Positions 1 through 11,500 of a stretch of DNA of 64,000 nucleotides are shown here, in pieces. The position numbers and the translations under genes are program-made. This DNA comes from Antedon mediterranea. Its lineage: Eukaryota > Echinodermata > Crinoidea > Comatulida > Antedonidae. Where the stretch lies: assembly GCF_964355755.1 (NCBI RefSeq), contig NC_092670.1, positions 11,469,201-11,533,200 on the forward strand, given 5' to 3'. Positions within the stretch are counted from its first letter, which is position 1, and each line of letters opens with the position of its first letter. The notes under the pieces were generated by a model. It saw only the letters and a list, made by a program, of their open reading frames with translations, was not told where the DNA came from and did no database searches.

Positions 1-411
1 AGAAACTGAAAAAAGATATAAAGGTTTTCTATATTAATACTTTTCAATATATTTATTATAATATATAGTATTATTATCGCGCCATGACAACCTAAAATGA
101 TGAGATAAATGTTATTTTAACACGATGAACACGAAGATAACAGTAATATTTACAGTTTTCTCTATCTGTCGAATTCAACATGGAAGTACTTCCGTACTTT
201 GTTTTATAAAACGCGGAGGAATGTAGTTTTAATCACATAATAGTAAAGCTATGTGACATTAAATCTTATGTAACATTGAAAAAAATCTAATAAAGAGGAT
301 TTTAACAGACTAATCAAACCCCTTGAAATTCCGTTACAATTAAGTGTCAAAATATAATATAATAATAGAGAAATAAGTATCATTACTGTATTATATTAAT
401 CTTGGATATCA
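1..411. other. AT-rich non-coding, nothing recognised
   Basis: No coding potential, RNA gene or repeat could be recognised. The stretch is AT-rich and ends where the first MITE copy begins. Confidence 0.5.
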
Positions 412-553
412 CTACTATACGACGAAACGCAAGAACCTACGCCTAACTCAATTACAATGACCAATCACAAAAAGCAACAAATCGAACTATCACCTTGTGA
501 TTGGTCAATGTATATATATGTTTGCGGTGCGTCCTAGTGGGAACTAAGCTTTA
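412..553. mobile_element. MITE family 2 (GGTTCCCACTAG ends), copy a
   Basis: The right end reads GTCCTAGTGGGAACTAAGCTT and the interior holds the facing pair GACCAATCAC / GTGATTGGTC. The same arrangement recurs at 7212-7377, 21483-21666 and 30341-30430. The left end (GACGAAACGCAAG) is more decayed. It is too short to code for anything, so it is a non-autonomous terminal-inverted-repeat element. Confidence 0.7.
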
Positions 554-851
554 AGTTCTTGCATTGTGTCTTGGAGAAGGTCAACATCTTTTTTCTCTAG
601 TAGTTTTTTTATTCCTGCTTTTTCGACCATCTTGCACTGATCTCGAAAGGAGAGGTCTACGGGCGGTTTCCAACAACACTGCTTTCGTTGTAAAATGCAG
701 CTTCTGCTCGTACAGGTTGGATGATTTCACCAGGTTACCATTGCCCATGGTAAATAAGTACAGTTAGTATGTATAGAATCTTAAATGTTTGAAATAAATC
801 AAAATAGATAATATTCCGATTATGATCTTTTTATTTCTTTTTCTTTTTCAG

Positions 852-1027
852 ATGTAAAATTTACCAGGCAACTTATGTTTGCACCCAACAACGGACTTGA
901 TGAACAACAAATATCTGAACAAAACTGTAGGTCGTTGATACAATGCTCACAAATGTGTCTGAACAAGAATTTCTGCGAAGGATTTAGATTTGAACACCAG
1001 ATGTGTACTTTTCACCTGTCTTCGTGA
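852..1027 (+). CDS. Partial PAN/apple-like domain exon
   Basis: A stretch preceded by a pyrimidine tract and AG acceptor translates, in the frame starting with the second codon base, to a cysteine-rich peptide of about 58 residues. Its core is CRSLIQCSQMCLNKNFCEGF followed by a further FEHQMCTFHL, then TGA at 1025-1027. The spacing of the six cysteines and the Phe-rich centre resemble the core of PAN/apple modules, which occur in secreted proteins and bind proteins or carbohydrates. The preceding exon was not identified: a possible donor lies at about 752, but its phase does not clearly fit. No other exons of the gene were found, so this may be the last exon of a small secreted protein or a relic. 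Confidence 0.4.
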
Positions 1028-1168
1028 CGTAACATCAAACGCTTACAAGTAATATCATTCACTACCAGAAGGTTGATGTTATGTTAGCAGTTGATCAATG
1101 ATCACAACTGTGAGAAGGCTACTGATTTGTCTTTTTATGTGGAACATCTCCTTTACTTTGTCCCATCT

Positions 1169-1300
1169 AAAGCTTTGTCTACGCTATCAAACTATGTGAC
1201 AAAAAAAGTGATAGAAATGATAACGTCATATCACTACCATATTTGGTCAAATCACACATTTTTGTCAGACTATAGTAGTTTGATGGTGTAGACAGTGATT
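1169..1300. mobile_element. MITE family 1 (AGCTCTGTCTACACT ends), copy a
   Basis: The left end AAGCTTTGTCTACGCTATCAA and right end TTTGATGGTGTAGACAG are imperfect inverted repeats, with the internal motif CATATCACTACCATATTTGG. This is the most diverged of seven copies in the window (others near 11.1, 11.8, 14.5, 19.8, 27.6 and 30.9 kb). Confidence 0.75.
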
Positions 1301-3665
1301 TATTATGTCAGACTATCAACCAACAGCTAGTCCTGATAATGAATGCGAACTGTGTATACTCTGGAAAAACTCAGTGTAGACTTTACTTGTGGTAGGCCTA
1401 CAGGCGGCCATTAGAAATACCTACCCTGGATGTTGTTTTAAAAGGGTTTTTTTTATTCATATTTTCTTTGAATTAACCCAATTTTTTGTTCACAATATTT
1501 ATTCACAATTATTACGACAACCCCATGGGTTTGATGTATTCGTCATAATCACACCTACAGCCGAAATATTTAAGTGCAATGCTTTTAAACATATTTAACT
1601 GTTCTTCGGGGACAACAATGTCTATGACATTTTTTTCATCTAGGCCTATAATAGGCCTTTAAGCGTCAAAAAGGTTAATATTGTCACCGTAGGGATTATT
1701 ATTGCGAATAAAGGAAATAGGGAAAACGACATATTTGCAATATTTCAAAGTAATATGACACAGACATACAATTATTTTAAACTGTAGTCTTTCTGATCAA
1801 TACAGTAAATACTTTGGGAAAAAATTGATATTCATCGGTTAATAGTCTTACTATTAGTATTAATTAGATGAATATATTGATTTTTCTGAAATATAATGGG
1901 CATATGCACTTAAAATTTATATATAAAGCAAGTAGCCTTATATGTTAGTATATCATAATGAGAATACAAAATTAAAAGATATTTCATGCAGTGGTGGTTT
2001 GCCGCTATCATAATATTATGCTTGGTTACAAAGTTTACGATGTTCGACTTCAAATGCTGACTAAAAATGCCAAGGTTGTAACAGTCCAACGTAAGAGTCA
2101 TAAGCCGACTCTGGAAAGCCATAAACAGCCCCACTACCATAAACGTATGGTTCACAAGAAAATACGCGAAACACAACTAATTTAACAAATGGCAAGTAGT
2201 ATATTTCGAATGACCTCGCCTGTGACAGATTACGTCCTAGTGGGAACGCAGTTTTATCATAGTCTCCTAATGTTGTTTCAGATGTGTGATAAGAAAAAAT
2301 GCAAGCATCATCAAACTATAAAACCTCCATTTAAAACCATCAACAATGCGGATTATATGTCAGATGTTGCATTTTTATTATTACGATACAATTGGGAGAT
2401 ATACTACTGTATTATATATATTATAACAGGGTAATACATTTTCCTCTATGCACTCAGTACGGCATTATGCCTACTGTATTTATCGTGTGCATGAGAGAGA
2501 TCATTTAAAAAATGTTCTACTGTAGTTACTACAATACATTTTCTTGAAATAACGTATGAATTTTAGTTTATGATGCTTACACTGCAATAAACACTAAACA
2601 GTGTGCCATGGTTATCGCAAAAAAAAAAGCTTGCTAAATAAATGCAGATTTAAAGATGTATTGTTCCCTTACAAATTGAAAAATGAAGATTAACAAAATC
2701 AGACTTTGAATATGCCATTTTATATAGTTTTAACAGTTAAATCACTTCCGTAGAAAATAAACCCGGGCTGGCAGCCTATTTCACTGCTTTCAGGTAATTT
2801 TTTTTTTTTTTCCAGTCCAATTTTTGGTCAAACTGAATAGGCCTAATAACTATTAGGTAAAATTAAAATGGGATATTCAACAACAAAAAAATTTTGGGAG
2901 ACAATACATCTTTAATAGTAAATACAAAATGTAGTTACTGCAGTGTAGAATAATTAATTTCATTCATTAGATGATTTCTTTTTTTATATAGTGCCTAATT
3001 TTTTATTTTAAGATTTTGGCCCAGTACAGTAGTTGTAATAACTAATATTTTGAGCAAGACTGCATGGTTATTCATATCACATCCTCAACTAAAATCTTTA
3101 ACAAAAAATTAACCGATTTACTTTTTCAAACTGATGCTGTGCTTGAAAACAATTTGTTAAAGTTGTTGTGACCTAATATTTTTATATTTAATATGTCTAA
3201 AGTAAGATGGCAACAACCAAAGCTGACAAAAGAGCTGGATAGTGTAATACTTAGGTTACTGTGAAAAAAATAAGTTAAACAAAATACTATAAATAATAAT
3301 AAACCGCCATGTATAGGCCCTACTATAACGATCAACGATAGGTAGGCCTAATATGCATTTTTCCAACAGAACCGTGTTTATATTCCTATAACTACTTTAA
3401 TGCTGTCTTTGATAAAAATAATATTTTCACAAGCCCAATCAGATGACGTCATGATTTATATTAAGAGCAATAATATCATGATACAACGATTTTATTGTCT
3501 TTATTGATCATGACGTCATAATTTAATTGTACTGTATTTAAAAAAACAAATTATTTTCCTCAATGAAAACAAGGCCATATATATGGCTGCAGTCGCGTGC
3601 AACCGACCAACCGACATAGTGAGCTGTCGAGTCGTGTTTGCACTGACTAAAAAAGAAGAAAAATG
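1301..3665. other. Intergenic, no gene recognised
   Basis: Only short unsupported reading frames are present. A fragment resembling a MITE family 2 end (ACGTCCTAGTGGGAACGCAG) lies at about 2231-2251. TAGGCCTA octamers occur near 1391, 1643 and 3341. Confidence 0.5.
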
Positions 3666-3669
3666 GATG

Positions 3670-3675
3670 TTTATT
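3670..3675 (-). terminator. Poly(A) signal of the SWIM/MULE-like gene
   Basis: AATAAA on the minus strand, about 50 bases past the TAA stop at 3726, fits a polyadenylation signal giving a very short 3' UTR. Confidence 0.5.
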
Positions 3676-3725
3676 TACAGTATTTTATATCGTTATTCTT
3701 TATCGCCCGTAGTACAAAGAGAAAA

Positions 3726-6498
3726 TTATATGCTTTGTGTTGTATGTTTGTCGTGAACTATTTGTACAGGAATGTTATTCAGTACTTTATCTTTTGTATT
3801 TGCTGTAATTAGTTTACCAATGTTCTCATATATAGGCCTACCCTGCCTTAAGAATCTGTGCCCTTCCTTTCGTCGAGCAATGGCTGTTGGTTGAACTCCA
3901 ATTCTATTTCCAAACCAGTTGCGGCTACTAGATTGTTTACCAAATGATGATAAAGCAGAAATCAATTCTGAATCGGTTTTGATTTTGTGGAAATTGGTAA
4001 TAAAGGAATTTATTGGTTTATGGAAGACCTGTGGATTTTCTTTGTATTTATTCTTCAGGACAGCGACAAAGTGGTCTATGCCATTAATATTCCCCTGTAT
4101 CTCTTCTTCATCTCCACTATCCTCCATTGCGTCATCTTCCATATCACTATACTCTATCACCTGAACAAAGTCTGTGTTAGTAGTAGGTTCTGTGTGTTCT
4201 TCTTTGATCTCAATACCTTCCCGTTCTCCAAAAATATCATCAATGTGGACAGTAAAACGATCTTCATCGATTTCTATTCCTTTGGTTATTTTGAAAAAAA
4301 CTTCCCTAAGGCTTGGGCTGCACTTAGGGCAGATGATGCATTCCGGAAAGTGTTTGGCAACCATGTGCTGATGCTTGCAAAGAGCTCCATTCATACCAAA
4401 AAAACATGAACATACTCCTGCGAACAAATCGATTTCGTAAAATGTGCCAGGTGTCTTCTCTGAAGGAATATGAAAGTGGTATTGGCTCAACTGCACGATA
4501 TCTTCTTTCTCCAGATGCCAATGTTGTAAAAGTTGATATCTGTTAGAAATTGATGTGCATTTATTGTATGCTACTTCCAGAAGTCTCTGTTCATAGTACG
4601 CCTGCAGCCGTGTACATAAAAAATCAACAAGTTGCACAATATTGAAAGACTTTGTTCGCAAGTACACATCATCTTTCTGCATTCTCGTGGTTAACTCGTA
4701 GTAACTGGTTTCATGTTCTCCTATTGGCAGTTCATCTCGTATGAAGACGGCCCACAGATGTTTGCGCAAAAAAATATGTTTGATAAGCAACACATAGCAA
4801 GGATACTTACAAGCAATGTCATCAGTCAAAATATTGCTGTAGTTTTGTTCGAGTTCTTCATATGACTTAGCATACAGCATATCCTTCAGTAATCTCTGAA
4901 GGTGTGGACGATCCTCTTTGGATATTTTATGCTTTTCATCCAAAAGAGATCTCCACATTTCTTGCAAAATGTGGAAGACGGAGAGTAACTGGTGAGAATC
5001 AGGAAAAACATTTTGTAATGCATTTTGGTCAGCTTGCGAATCATCACTCATAAATACGTCTGGTCCATTTTCACTTTTTCCAAAAAAAGCATCTTGTGGA
5101 AATACAGACGTCAGTAGCTGCAAGCCGGCAGTTAATACATCTTCAGCTTCAGATGTTGTCACAAGAACTCCAAGAGGTACACCACCTGCGCTACTATGCG
5201 CTAACATTACATACACTCGACACCCATGGTGATTCATACCTCCTAAAGAATCAAGAAAAACCAATTCACCACTTGGTTGATAACAGCGGTGTACTCGTTT
5301 CATTAAAGTGGTGCACAATGCTACACATATATTTCCTCCGCTCACTTCTTCCTCCATTGTACAAATAACCTCCTCTGTATTGTAAACTTCTATATTCCTC
5401 TTCAAATCAACCAAAATTGATTCACAATCTGGCTTTACATAATGATGTTGGAACGTTTTGTTGTAAAACCTATCAAAATAAAACAGTTAAAAACTATATG
5501 TCTTTCTTCAACATCATATTAATTCATTCTACGATCAAGGCAAAAAATATTACATTTAATCCAAAAATCAGTTAAAAAAAAGAAATCTGACCGACCAAGT
5601 TTTCCAATTTATTGTGTGTTTGGGCAACATAACAATTTTGTAAAGAATATTAAATATTAAAACTAAAAAATGACCTATTCAAAGTATGATTTGATTAATC
5701 TTTATTTTTTAATTTTCTATTTGGGGGACAATACAGGTTTTAGGTTTTTGCACCTCAGCAAAAGCAGGGCCTAAATGACTTACCTATAGCACCACTGAGT
5801 GTCTGGAGATTGAGATCGGTCGCCAGACACAAGCAAATAGTCATCACCATGCTCTTCTTGCATGTCAAACTTATGAGCTATCATTGCCGTCGAAGGTGAA
5901 TGACCTGATTCGTACAAAACTTTAAATTTCTCAATAACAAATGGCGAAACATCTCTGTGCTTTAAAATATCAGCAGAGTTTACAAGATGGTTATGCGTAT
6001 AATTTAGTCGCACAATCATTGGCATGCTGTTAGAATGAATGTCACTTGACCTTTAAAAAAAACATGTTTTAATTAAAACAATGTTGTTGTTGTTGATACT
6101 TTACAACCATATATTTGCTCTCTGCATGACATTATCTTTGTTTTATTACTGTACCTGCTTTTTCTATTTGATATAATTTTCTTCACTGTTATGGCCACAG
6201 TTGCTGGACATTTGGTGTTTTTTGATCCAGCTCTCTGGTCAGCAGTGGATGTCCTTGGTAGGGTATTATGTTGACATCTTAGATCCAATGTGTAAACAAC
6301 CTTTGTACTTTTCTTTGGTATATGTTTACGGGATATTCTGTAAGTATCTTTAGAAGTATCTTGAAATGCTTGCAACCACGTGTTTGCTTCTACTTCCGTT
6401 GTTAAATTCAATCTTAAAACAGATTTGAATTTTCCATTTAGCTCCGGCACCTCTTCAAATTCACAAATGGTATGCGAGTATTCCGATGGAAGAATGTT
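3726..6498 (-). CDS. SWIM zinc-finger protein, MULE transposase-related (5' end missing)
   Basis: Three coding exons join in frame: 6498-6155, 6050-5784 and 5469-3726, all with AG acceptors, GT donors and matching phases, giving 784 residues before the TAA at 3726. The order is a basic, cysteine-containing DNA-binding-like N-terminal region, then a 'IVRLNYTHNHLVNSADIL' stretch typical of FAR1/MULE-like proteins, a MULE-type DDE-like core (Asp in FLDSLGGMN near 5250, Asp in DVFMSDDSQADQ near 5045, then the helical VFHILQEMWRSL), and a SWIM finger CSCFFGMNGALCKHQH near 4365-4412. MULE-related SWIM proteins are often domesticated transposases. No terminal inverted repeats were seen around it and it has introns, so I read it as a host gene or an old domesticated copy. 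The start codon lies in an upstream exon not identified; the reading frame that continues upstream of 6498 looks intronic. Confidence 0.75.
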
Positions 6499-7211
6499 CT
6501 GTAAAATTAAACAGGTGATGTAGTCAATTATAATAAGAATATTAATATCTCCAGTCAGTATCAACTTTTGTCTTCTAACCAGTGTTACCACTTGAAAATA
6601 TTTAGCGCCCCCTATAGTGAACAAAAATATCTTGGGATTACACTCTTGTCTCCCTGAAAAAAAAATTAAATGTAGTTTCAAGTTGATTGCAATTTTAATG
6701 TCACATAATAGATATTAACTTTGACCAAAAACAAAAATTGGATCAAAAAAATAAATTATTTACCAGAAAACACTGAAAAAAAAAGTAAAATTTACCCATC
6801 TGTTAGACAATTTTGGTTTTAAACGTGGTCCATATTTTGCCCTTATCTACATATACCTCCATGATCTGGGCATGGAGGTATCTACACGTTTTAGAGAAAA
6901 GAAACAATTTAGCGCCCTCTGTAGTTCTGTCTTAACACGTCGGAAAAGAAAAATAATGATGCAGCCAGCCTATTTTTAGGCAGTCTTTCATTTAGGTTGT
7001 TCTTTGCAGGAAGACGATAAACAACGTCTACCGTCACTCCAAATGAATATGAAATAGTTAATTGTTTACCTGAAGTAGCTGAATATCACTATTTGGGTTA
7101 TGAAATTGGCAAATCTCTATCATTTTTGCGCTAAGTCTGTATACACAACAACACTTCAAGCGCCCGCGGATGAAAAGATTTAGCGCCCTCTATAATTGAT
7201 GTAACACTACT
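6499..7211. other. Upstream of SWIM gene, unassigned
   Basis: AT-rich sequence that should contain the missing 5' exon and promoter of the minus-strand SWIM gene. No convincing ATG exon with a donor could be chosen. Confidence 0.4.
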
Positions 7212-7377
7212 TTAAGGGTGATTCCCACTCTTGCGACGCAACACAAGGACGCAACGTAAGTGAATTGACCAATCACAAGCGATGGCTTATTCGCGTGTGA
7301 TTGTTAACTGTGTATTAGCTTGTCATTGGTTAAAACGCTTCTTGCGTTGCGTTTACGTTCTAGTGGGAACCAAGCTA
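7212..7377. mobile_element. MITE family 2, copy b
   Basis: Ends GGGTGATTCCCACTCTTGCG and TTCTAGTGGGAACCAAGCTA are inverted. The interior carries GACCAATCACAAGCG and an inverted partner, as in copies at 412, 21483 and 30341. Confidence 0.8.
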
Positions 7378-8160
7378 CTGATGATGTCAGCGGCAGTTTA
7401 CCCGTTTGTGGCACTTAAGTCCCGAATTAAAGATGTAATTGTCTCCCAAAAACATGAAAAATTAAGAATAAAATCAGACTTTAAATAGGTCATTTTGCAG
7501 TTTAAATAAATGTATTCACTTCTGTAAAAAAAAGACAAACTAAACGGTAACATTAATTTTAGACAGACAATTTAAATATTTTTTTTGCTTTAAATGGCAT
7601 TTTTTTCGAATCAGTTTGGGTAAAAAGTGAATAACTATTACGTGACATTAAAATGGCAGCATTCGACAACAAATGTAGGCCTAGGGGGACAACATATCCA
7701 AACGTAGTATTAGCTACGACCATATCTAAAAGTATTCTTGGATCCTGTAATATTTGATCACTCTGGCCATTACCATTGGAATCTGGCTTTAGTTTTATCA
7801 GATGGTGGTTAGTGAAATAAATAGAGAATACACTTTTTTGCAATGTAGTAAAAAAAAATGTTGAAAATTGCAATACGGGATGACATGCAAAGATGTTCCA
7901 TGATTTTTAACGTGCATGGTAGCGCGTATGCAAAGGGCGTAGCTAGCTAGCTACACCTCTAGCAGTATAGGCAAAAATGAACCAGAATACTTTCTTTAAT
8001 TTAAAAACAATAACTCATTTCAGTTCATTATCTAATATTCTATGAAATAAAAGCGATTGCTAACAATGCTAAGTAGCTCTGTGTGTGAGAACAAAAGAAC
8101 TTTCTGACTCAGCTCATGGATAGAAATGACGTCATCCTTTATAAACGCACATGCTATATA
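7378..8160. other. Intergenic upstream of Pumilio, nothing recognised
   Basis: AT-rich sequence without credible reading frames or RNA genes. Confidence 0.4.
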
Positions 8161-8246
8161 TCCCAGAATCCATCATTTTCAAAATGTCGGGATGTTTGAG
8201 TTAGAATAAAGATAAACTGTTGTAAATAATCCAGTTTCATCCCCGT
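8152..8246 (+). promoter_or_regulatory. Candidate Pumilio promoter and 5' UTR exon
   Basis: A TATA-like GCTATATATCCC at about 8153 is followed by a region ending in CCCCGTAAGT, a good donor at about 8246. An AG acceptor at 8533-8534 would join it to the coding exon that starts with ATG at 8586. This is inferred from sequence signals only. Confidence 0.35.
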
Positions 8247-8550
8247 AAGTTAAAATGTTTTTTGAATTGTTGTAACAAAATAAAGTGAATAATAGTTTTA
8301 GGCGATTTATGAAGTAAATTTACATGAAATTAAATGTTTGATAGGTGTGTTTTTAATAACTAATTTGGTGGAACGATAGATCACACTCCGTGATTTTCAT
8401 TGTTTACCCACTTGCCACACAGTCGTATTATTTGTGCTCAGTTCAGTAAAATATAGGATAGTCAGAACGCAATTTAATTCCATGTTATGTAACCAGTAAA
8501 TATTGTTTTAAATATATATTTAATTTGTTTTTAGATCGTGGAATGATATT

Positions 8551-8558
8551 TGTAAATA
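8551..8558 (+). promoter_or_regulatory. Pumilio response element in own 5' UTR
   Basis: TGTAAATA is an exact match to the TGTANATA element bound by PUF proteins, 27 bases upstream of the Pumilio start codon. Whether it is bound is unknown. Confidence 0.4.
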
Positions 8559-8585
8559 GTTGTAAAGTTAGTTTGTAAAAAAATC

Positions 8586-11500
8586 ATGACTGAGGTAGCT
8601 TGGGACGATTCTCGTATTGGACAGCAAGGAGGCCCTGGTGGTGTACAGAAAGGCCCCCGATCACAGCATCCAGCCCTCCAACAGGGGTCTAGAGACGATG
8701 CCACTATCGCTTATTTTCATCAACGGCAGCCTGGTGAAGCAGTTGACCCTGGACAGTATGAAAAACAACGATGGGCTAATGCTGATAGAGATGATAGCAT
8801 CATTGAACAGGCAAGTACAGTTTAATTTATGTGTTAGTTAGGCCCATCTTCTCCACTTGCGTACGGAAAGTACTAGACTAGCTCACTCAGTAGTAGCCCT
8901 AATTATTAACATTATAAAGGTACGGTGGATTTTATTTTAGATTTGGTATTTACGCTTGTTTCAAAAGTAAATAAATCATCTTGTTTATGAAAAATCCAAA
9001 GAAATTACTCACATTCTTTAGCTTTTGCCATCTTGGGCCTTGGCTGATGGCTTGATCACTATTATCTACAATCCTACAAAATGCACTTGTTTACGGTTGT
9101 TTCAAAAGTGTCTGTTCAGTTTGATATAAAAACATAATTCAATCATTAAATATAATTGAAGTCATATGTTGGGCCAAATGGCATAATCCGAATTTTTAAC
9201 AGCAGTATACTGTATTTAGGCCTAGTACATCCAATTATTAAGGCTAACAACAATCATCGTTCAGATTATGAAATTATATTTTATAGCCTACTGTATTTAA
9301 TTACTAAAATGATTGAAATGTAATATATTGTTTGAAGGTTTGCATGGCGAAATCAAATGTTGATATAAAGTTTGCGATACACCACGTATGTATATTAGAA
9401 CTTCTGAAAAGAACTGTTGAGTTTCGATCAATATGCTTAGATCGTCCTCAGGAGTGTGGACGATCAAAGCATATTGATCGAAACGTCGAGAAACTCAACA
9501 GTTCTTTTCAGAACTAATCAGGGAATAATTTCGCCAGTGTAGCATATAGCAAAAAGCTATACAAAACAACCTTTTTGCTACACATTTCTACAATTGTGTA
9601 GCAAAAAATACAATACAAAACTATGTTTCTTGACTAAAAAATCAGTTTGATTATCAATTTTGCTAAACAAAATTTTCAAATGAAATTTTTCCTTGCTAAT
9701 AGATGTGGTGTACCGCAAACTTTATATCAACGATTGAAATGCAATTGGAATAATTTAATAAAAACTACAACCAGTCAAAAATTACACGTACAGTGTTTCC
9801 ACAACTATTTGTTTAATATGTTTTCTATGTAATTCAAAACTTTCAATACAGGGAAATCAAATTGAACTTTAAGTCTAAACAGTTTTGTATTGAATGTTTT
9901 GCATACAATTTTGTAAATATGTGGAAGTAGTTTTGTATAGGTTTTTGGAATTCTTTGCTTGTTGTAATTTGGTTAGTTTCTAATACATGTTTTCTTTGTA
10001 TATTTTACAGACCAGGGCGGCTGAAATTGCTCGGATGACAAACCAGTTCAACGCATTGCACTTGGAAGGTGATCGGAGATTAAGAATCAATGAAGAGGTA
10101 AGGACTGTTAGTAAGTCAATGGTCAGGTCTTTCAATCAGTAAATTGGAAAAAAAAACTAACATTCGAATAGTTGTATTCGTACATAAACAATAATGATAC
10201 AAAAAGAAATTATGATGGGTTGGGATGCTCTGTGTAAATGTAATGGACTGCCTGATGGGCAGTTAGGGGTGTTTCACACAACAATAATTTTTCATCCACT
10301 TGGTGGGAAAAGAGCTAATTGGTTTGTCCAGGTAAGTGACACTCATTGACACTACCAATACCATTTCTGGTTAGTGCAAAAGGTTCAGAGACACTTGAGA
10401 ACTAATTGTTTATAGCTCATGTTCAAATTAATTTCATAATACATTGAATTTGAAATACCTGTGATTGTAGATTCTTAAAATTCTGTTGGTTTTCCATTCA
10501 GTTTGGTGCAAAGAAGTTCTGGGATCAAGGAGATGAGCAGAAAGCTGATGGCAGCCTGTTCTTAGGTGGCAACCAGTGGCCAGCTAGTAGTTGGGGAGGT
10601 GTTTCAATGCCTCAACAAAGTGGCACTGGTATGTATAGTAAATATATATAATTATTTATATAATAATGATAAATATATATGGAGTTAATTTTATTTATAC
10701 TTTTAGATATAAACATCAATATCCTTCTTTGTCGGTAGACACAGCACTTTCTACTATTTTGTGCCATTTATCCCTGGGTGTGTCTCAGGTTGTCCTGTGT
10801 AATTTAATACAGTTTTCAAATCATCCTGTACCATTTTTTTTCCATATTTTCTTCGTTCTTCCAACGGGTCTAGATGCTTTCTTGTTATAGAAAATTATCA
10901 ATATATTCTGTCTAATCTAATTGGAACCAAAGCGCAGAATTGGTTTTCAGTGGATTTTGAGGAAAATTCACTAGTTTCAATTATTACTTGTCTTCTATAT
11001 ATAATTTTTCTTATAAATGTTTATTATCATCATCATAAAATTGATTTCCTAAAATCTTTCTCTTATTGCTTGCAATGTTGATATTTAAAGCTCTGTCTAT
11101 ACTAGTTTTACAAAAAAAGTTTGGTGTGCCTACATATGGTACTGATATGCTTAAATATGGAACTGATATGCTTAAATATAGTAGTGATATGCTTAAATAT
11201 GGTAGTGATATGCTTAAATATGGTAGTGATATCATATGACATCAGCATGTCCATATATGGGCATATAGATAGTGGCAGAGCTTTACATAGTTTACTCTTG
11301 AATCTTCAGATCATTCTGTATCGCAACCGATTATGGTACAAAGAAGAGGATTGTCTCCAGGGTCTTATCAGGGCCAAGAGAATGCTGTGTTGTCGCCTCG
11401 ATCTGAAACGAGTGGCCTCGGAGTTAGTATGGCTGAGTACGTACTTGGCAGTTCACCAGCCACCATGGGCAAGGATATGGATGCCAATAAACTTGGCAGA

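Noticed and set aside
6499-6681. Upstream continuation of the SWIM gene reading frame as coding sequence
   Set aside because: The frame runs through a TTTTACAG acceptor at 6499 into AT-rich, low-complexity sequence with no similarity to the family.
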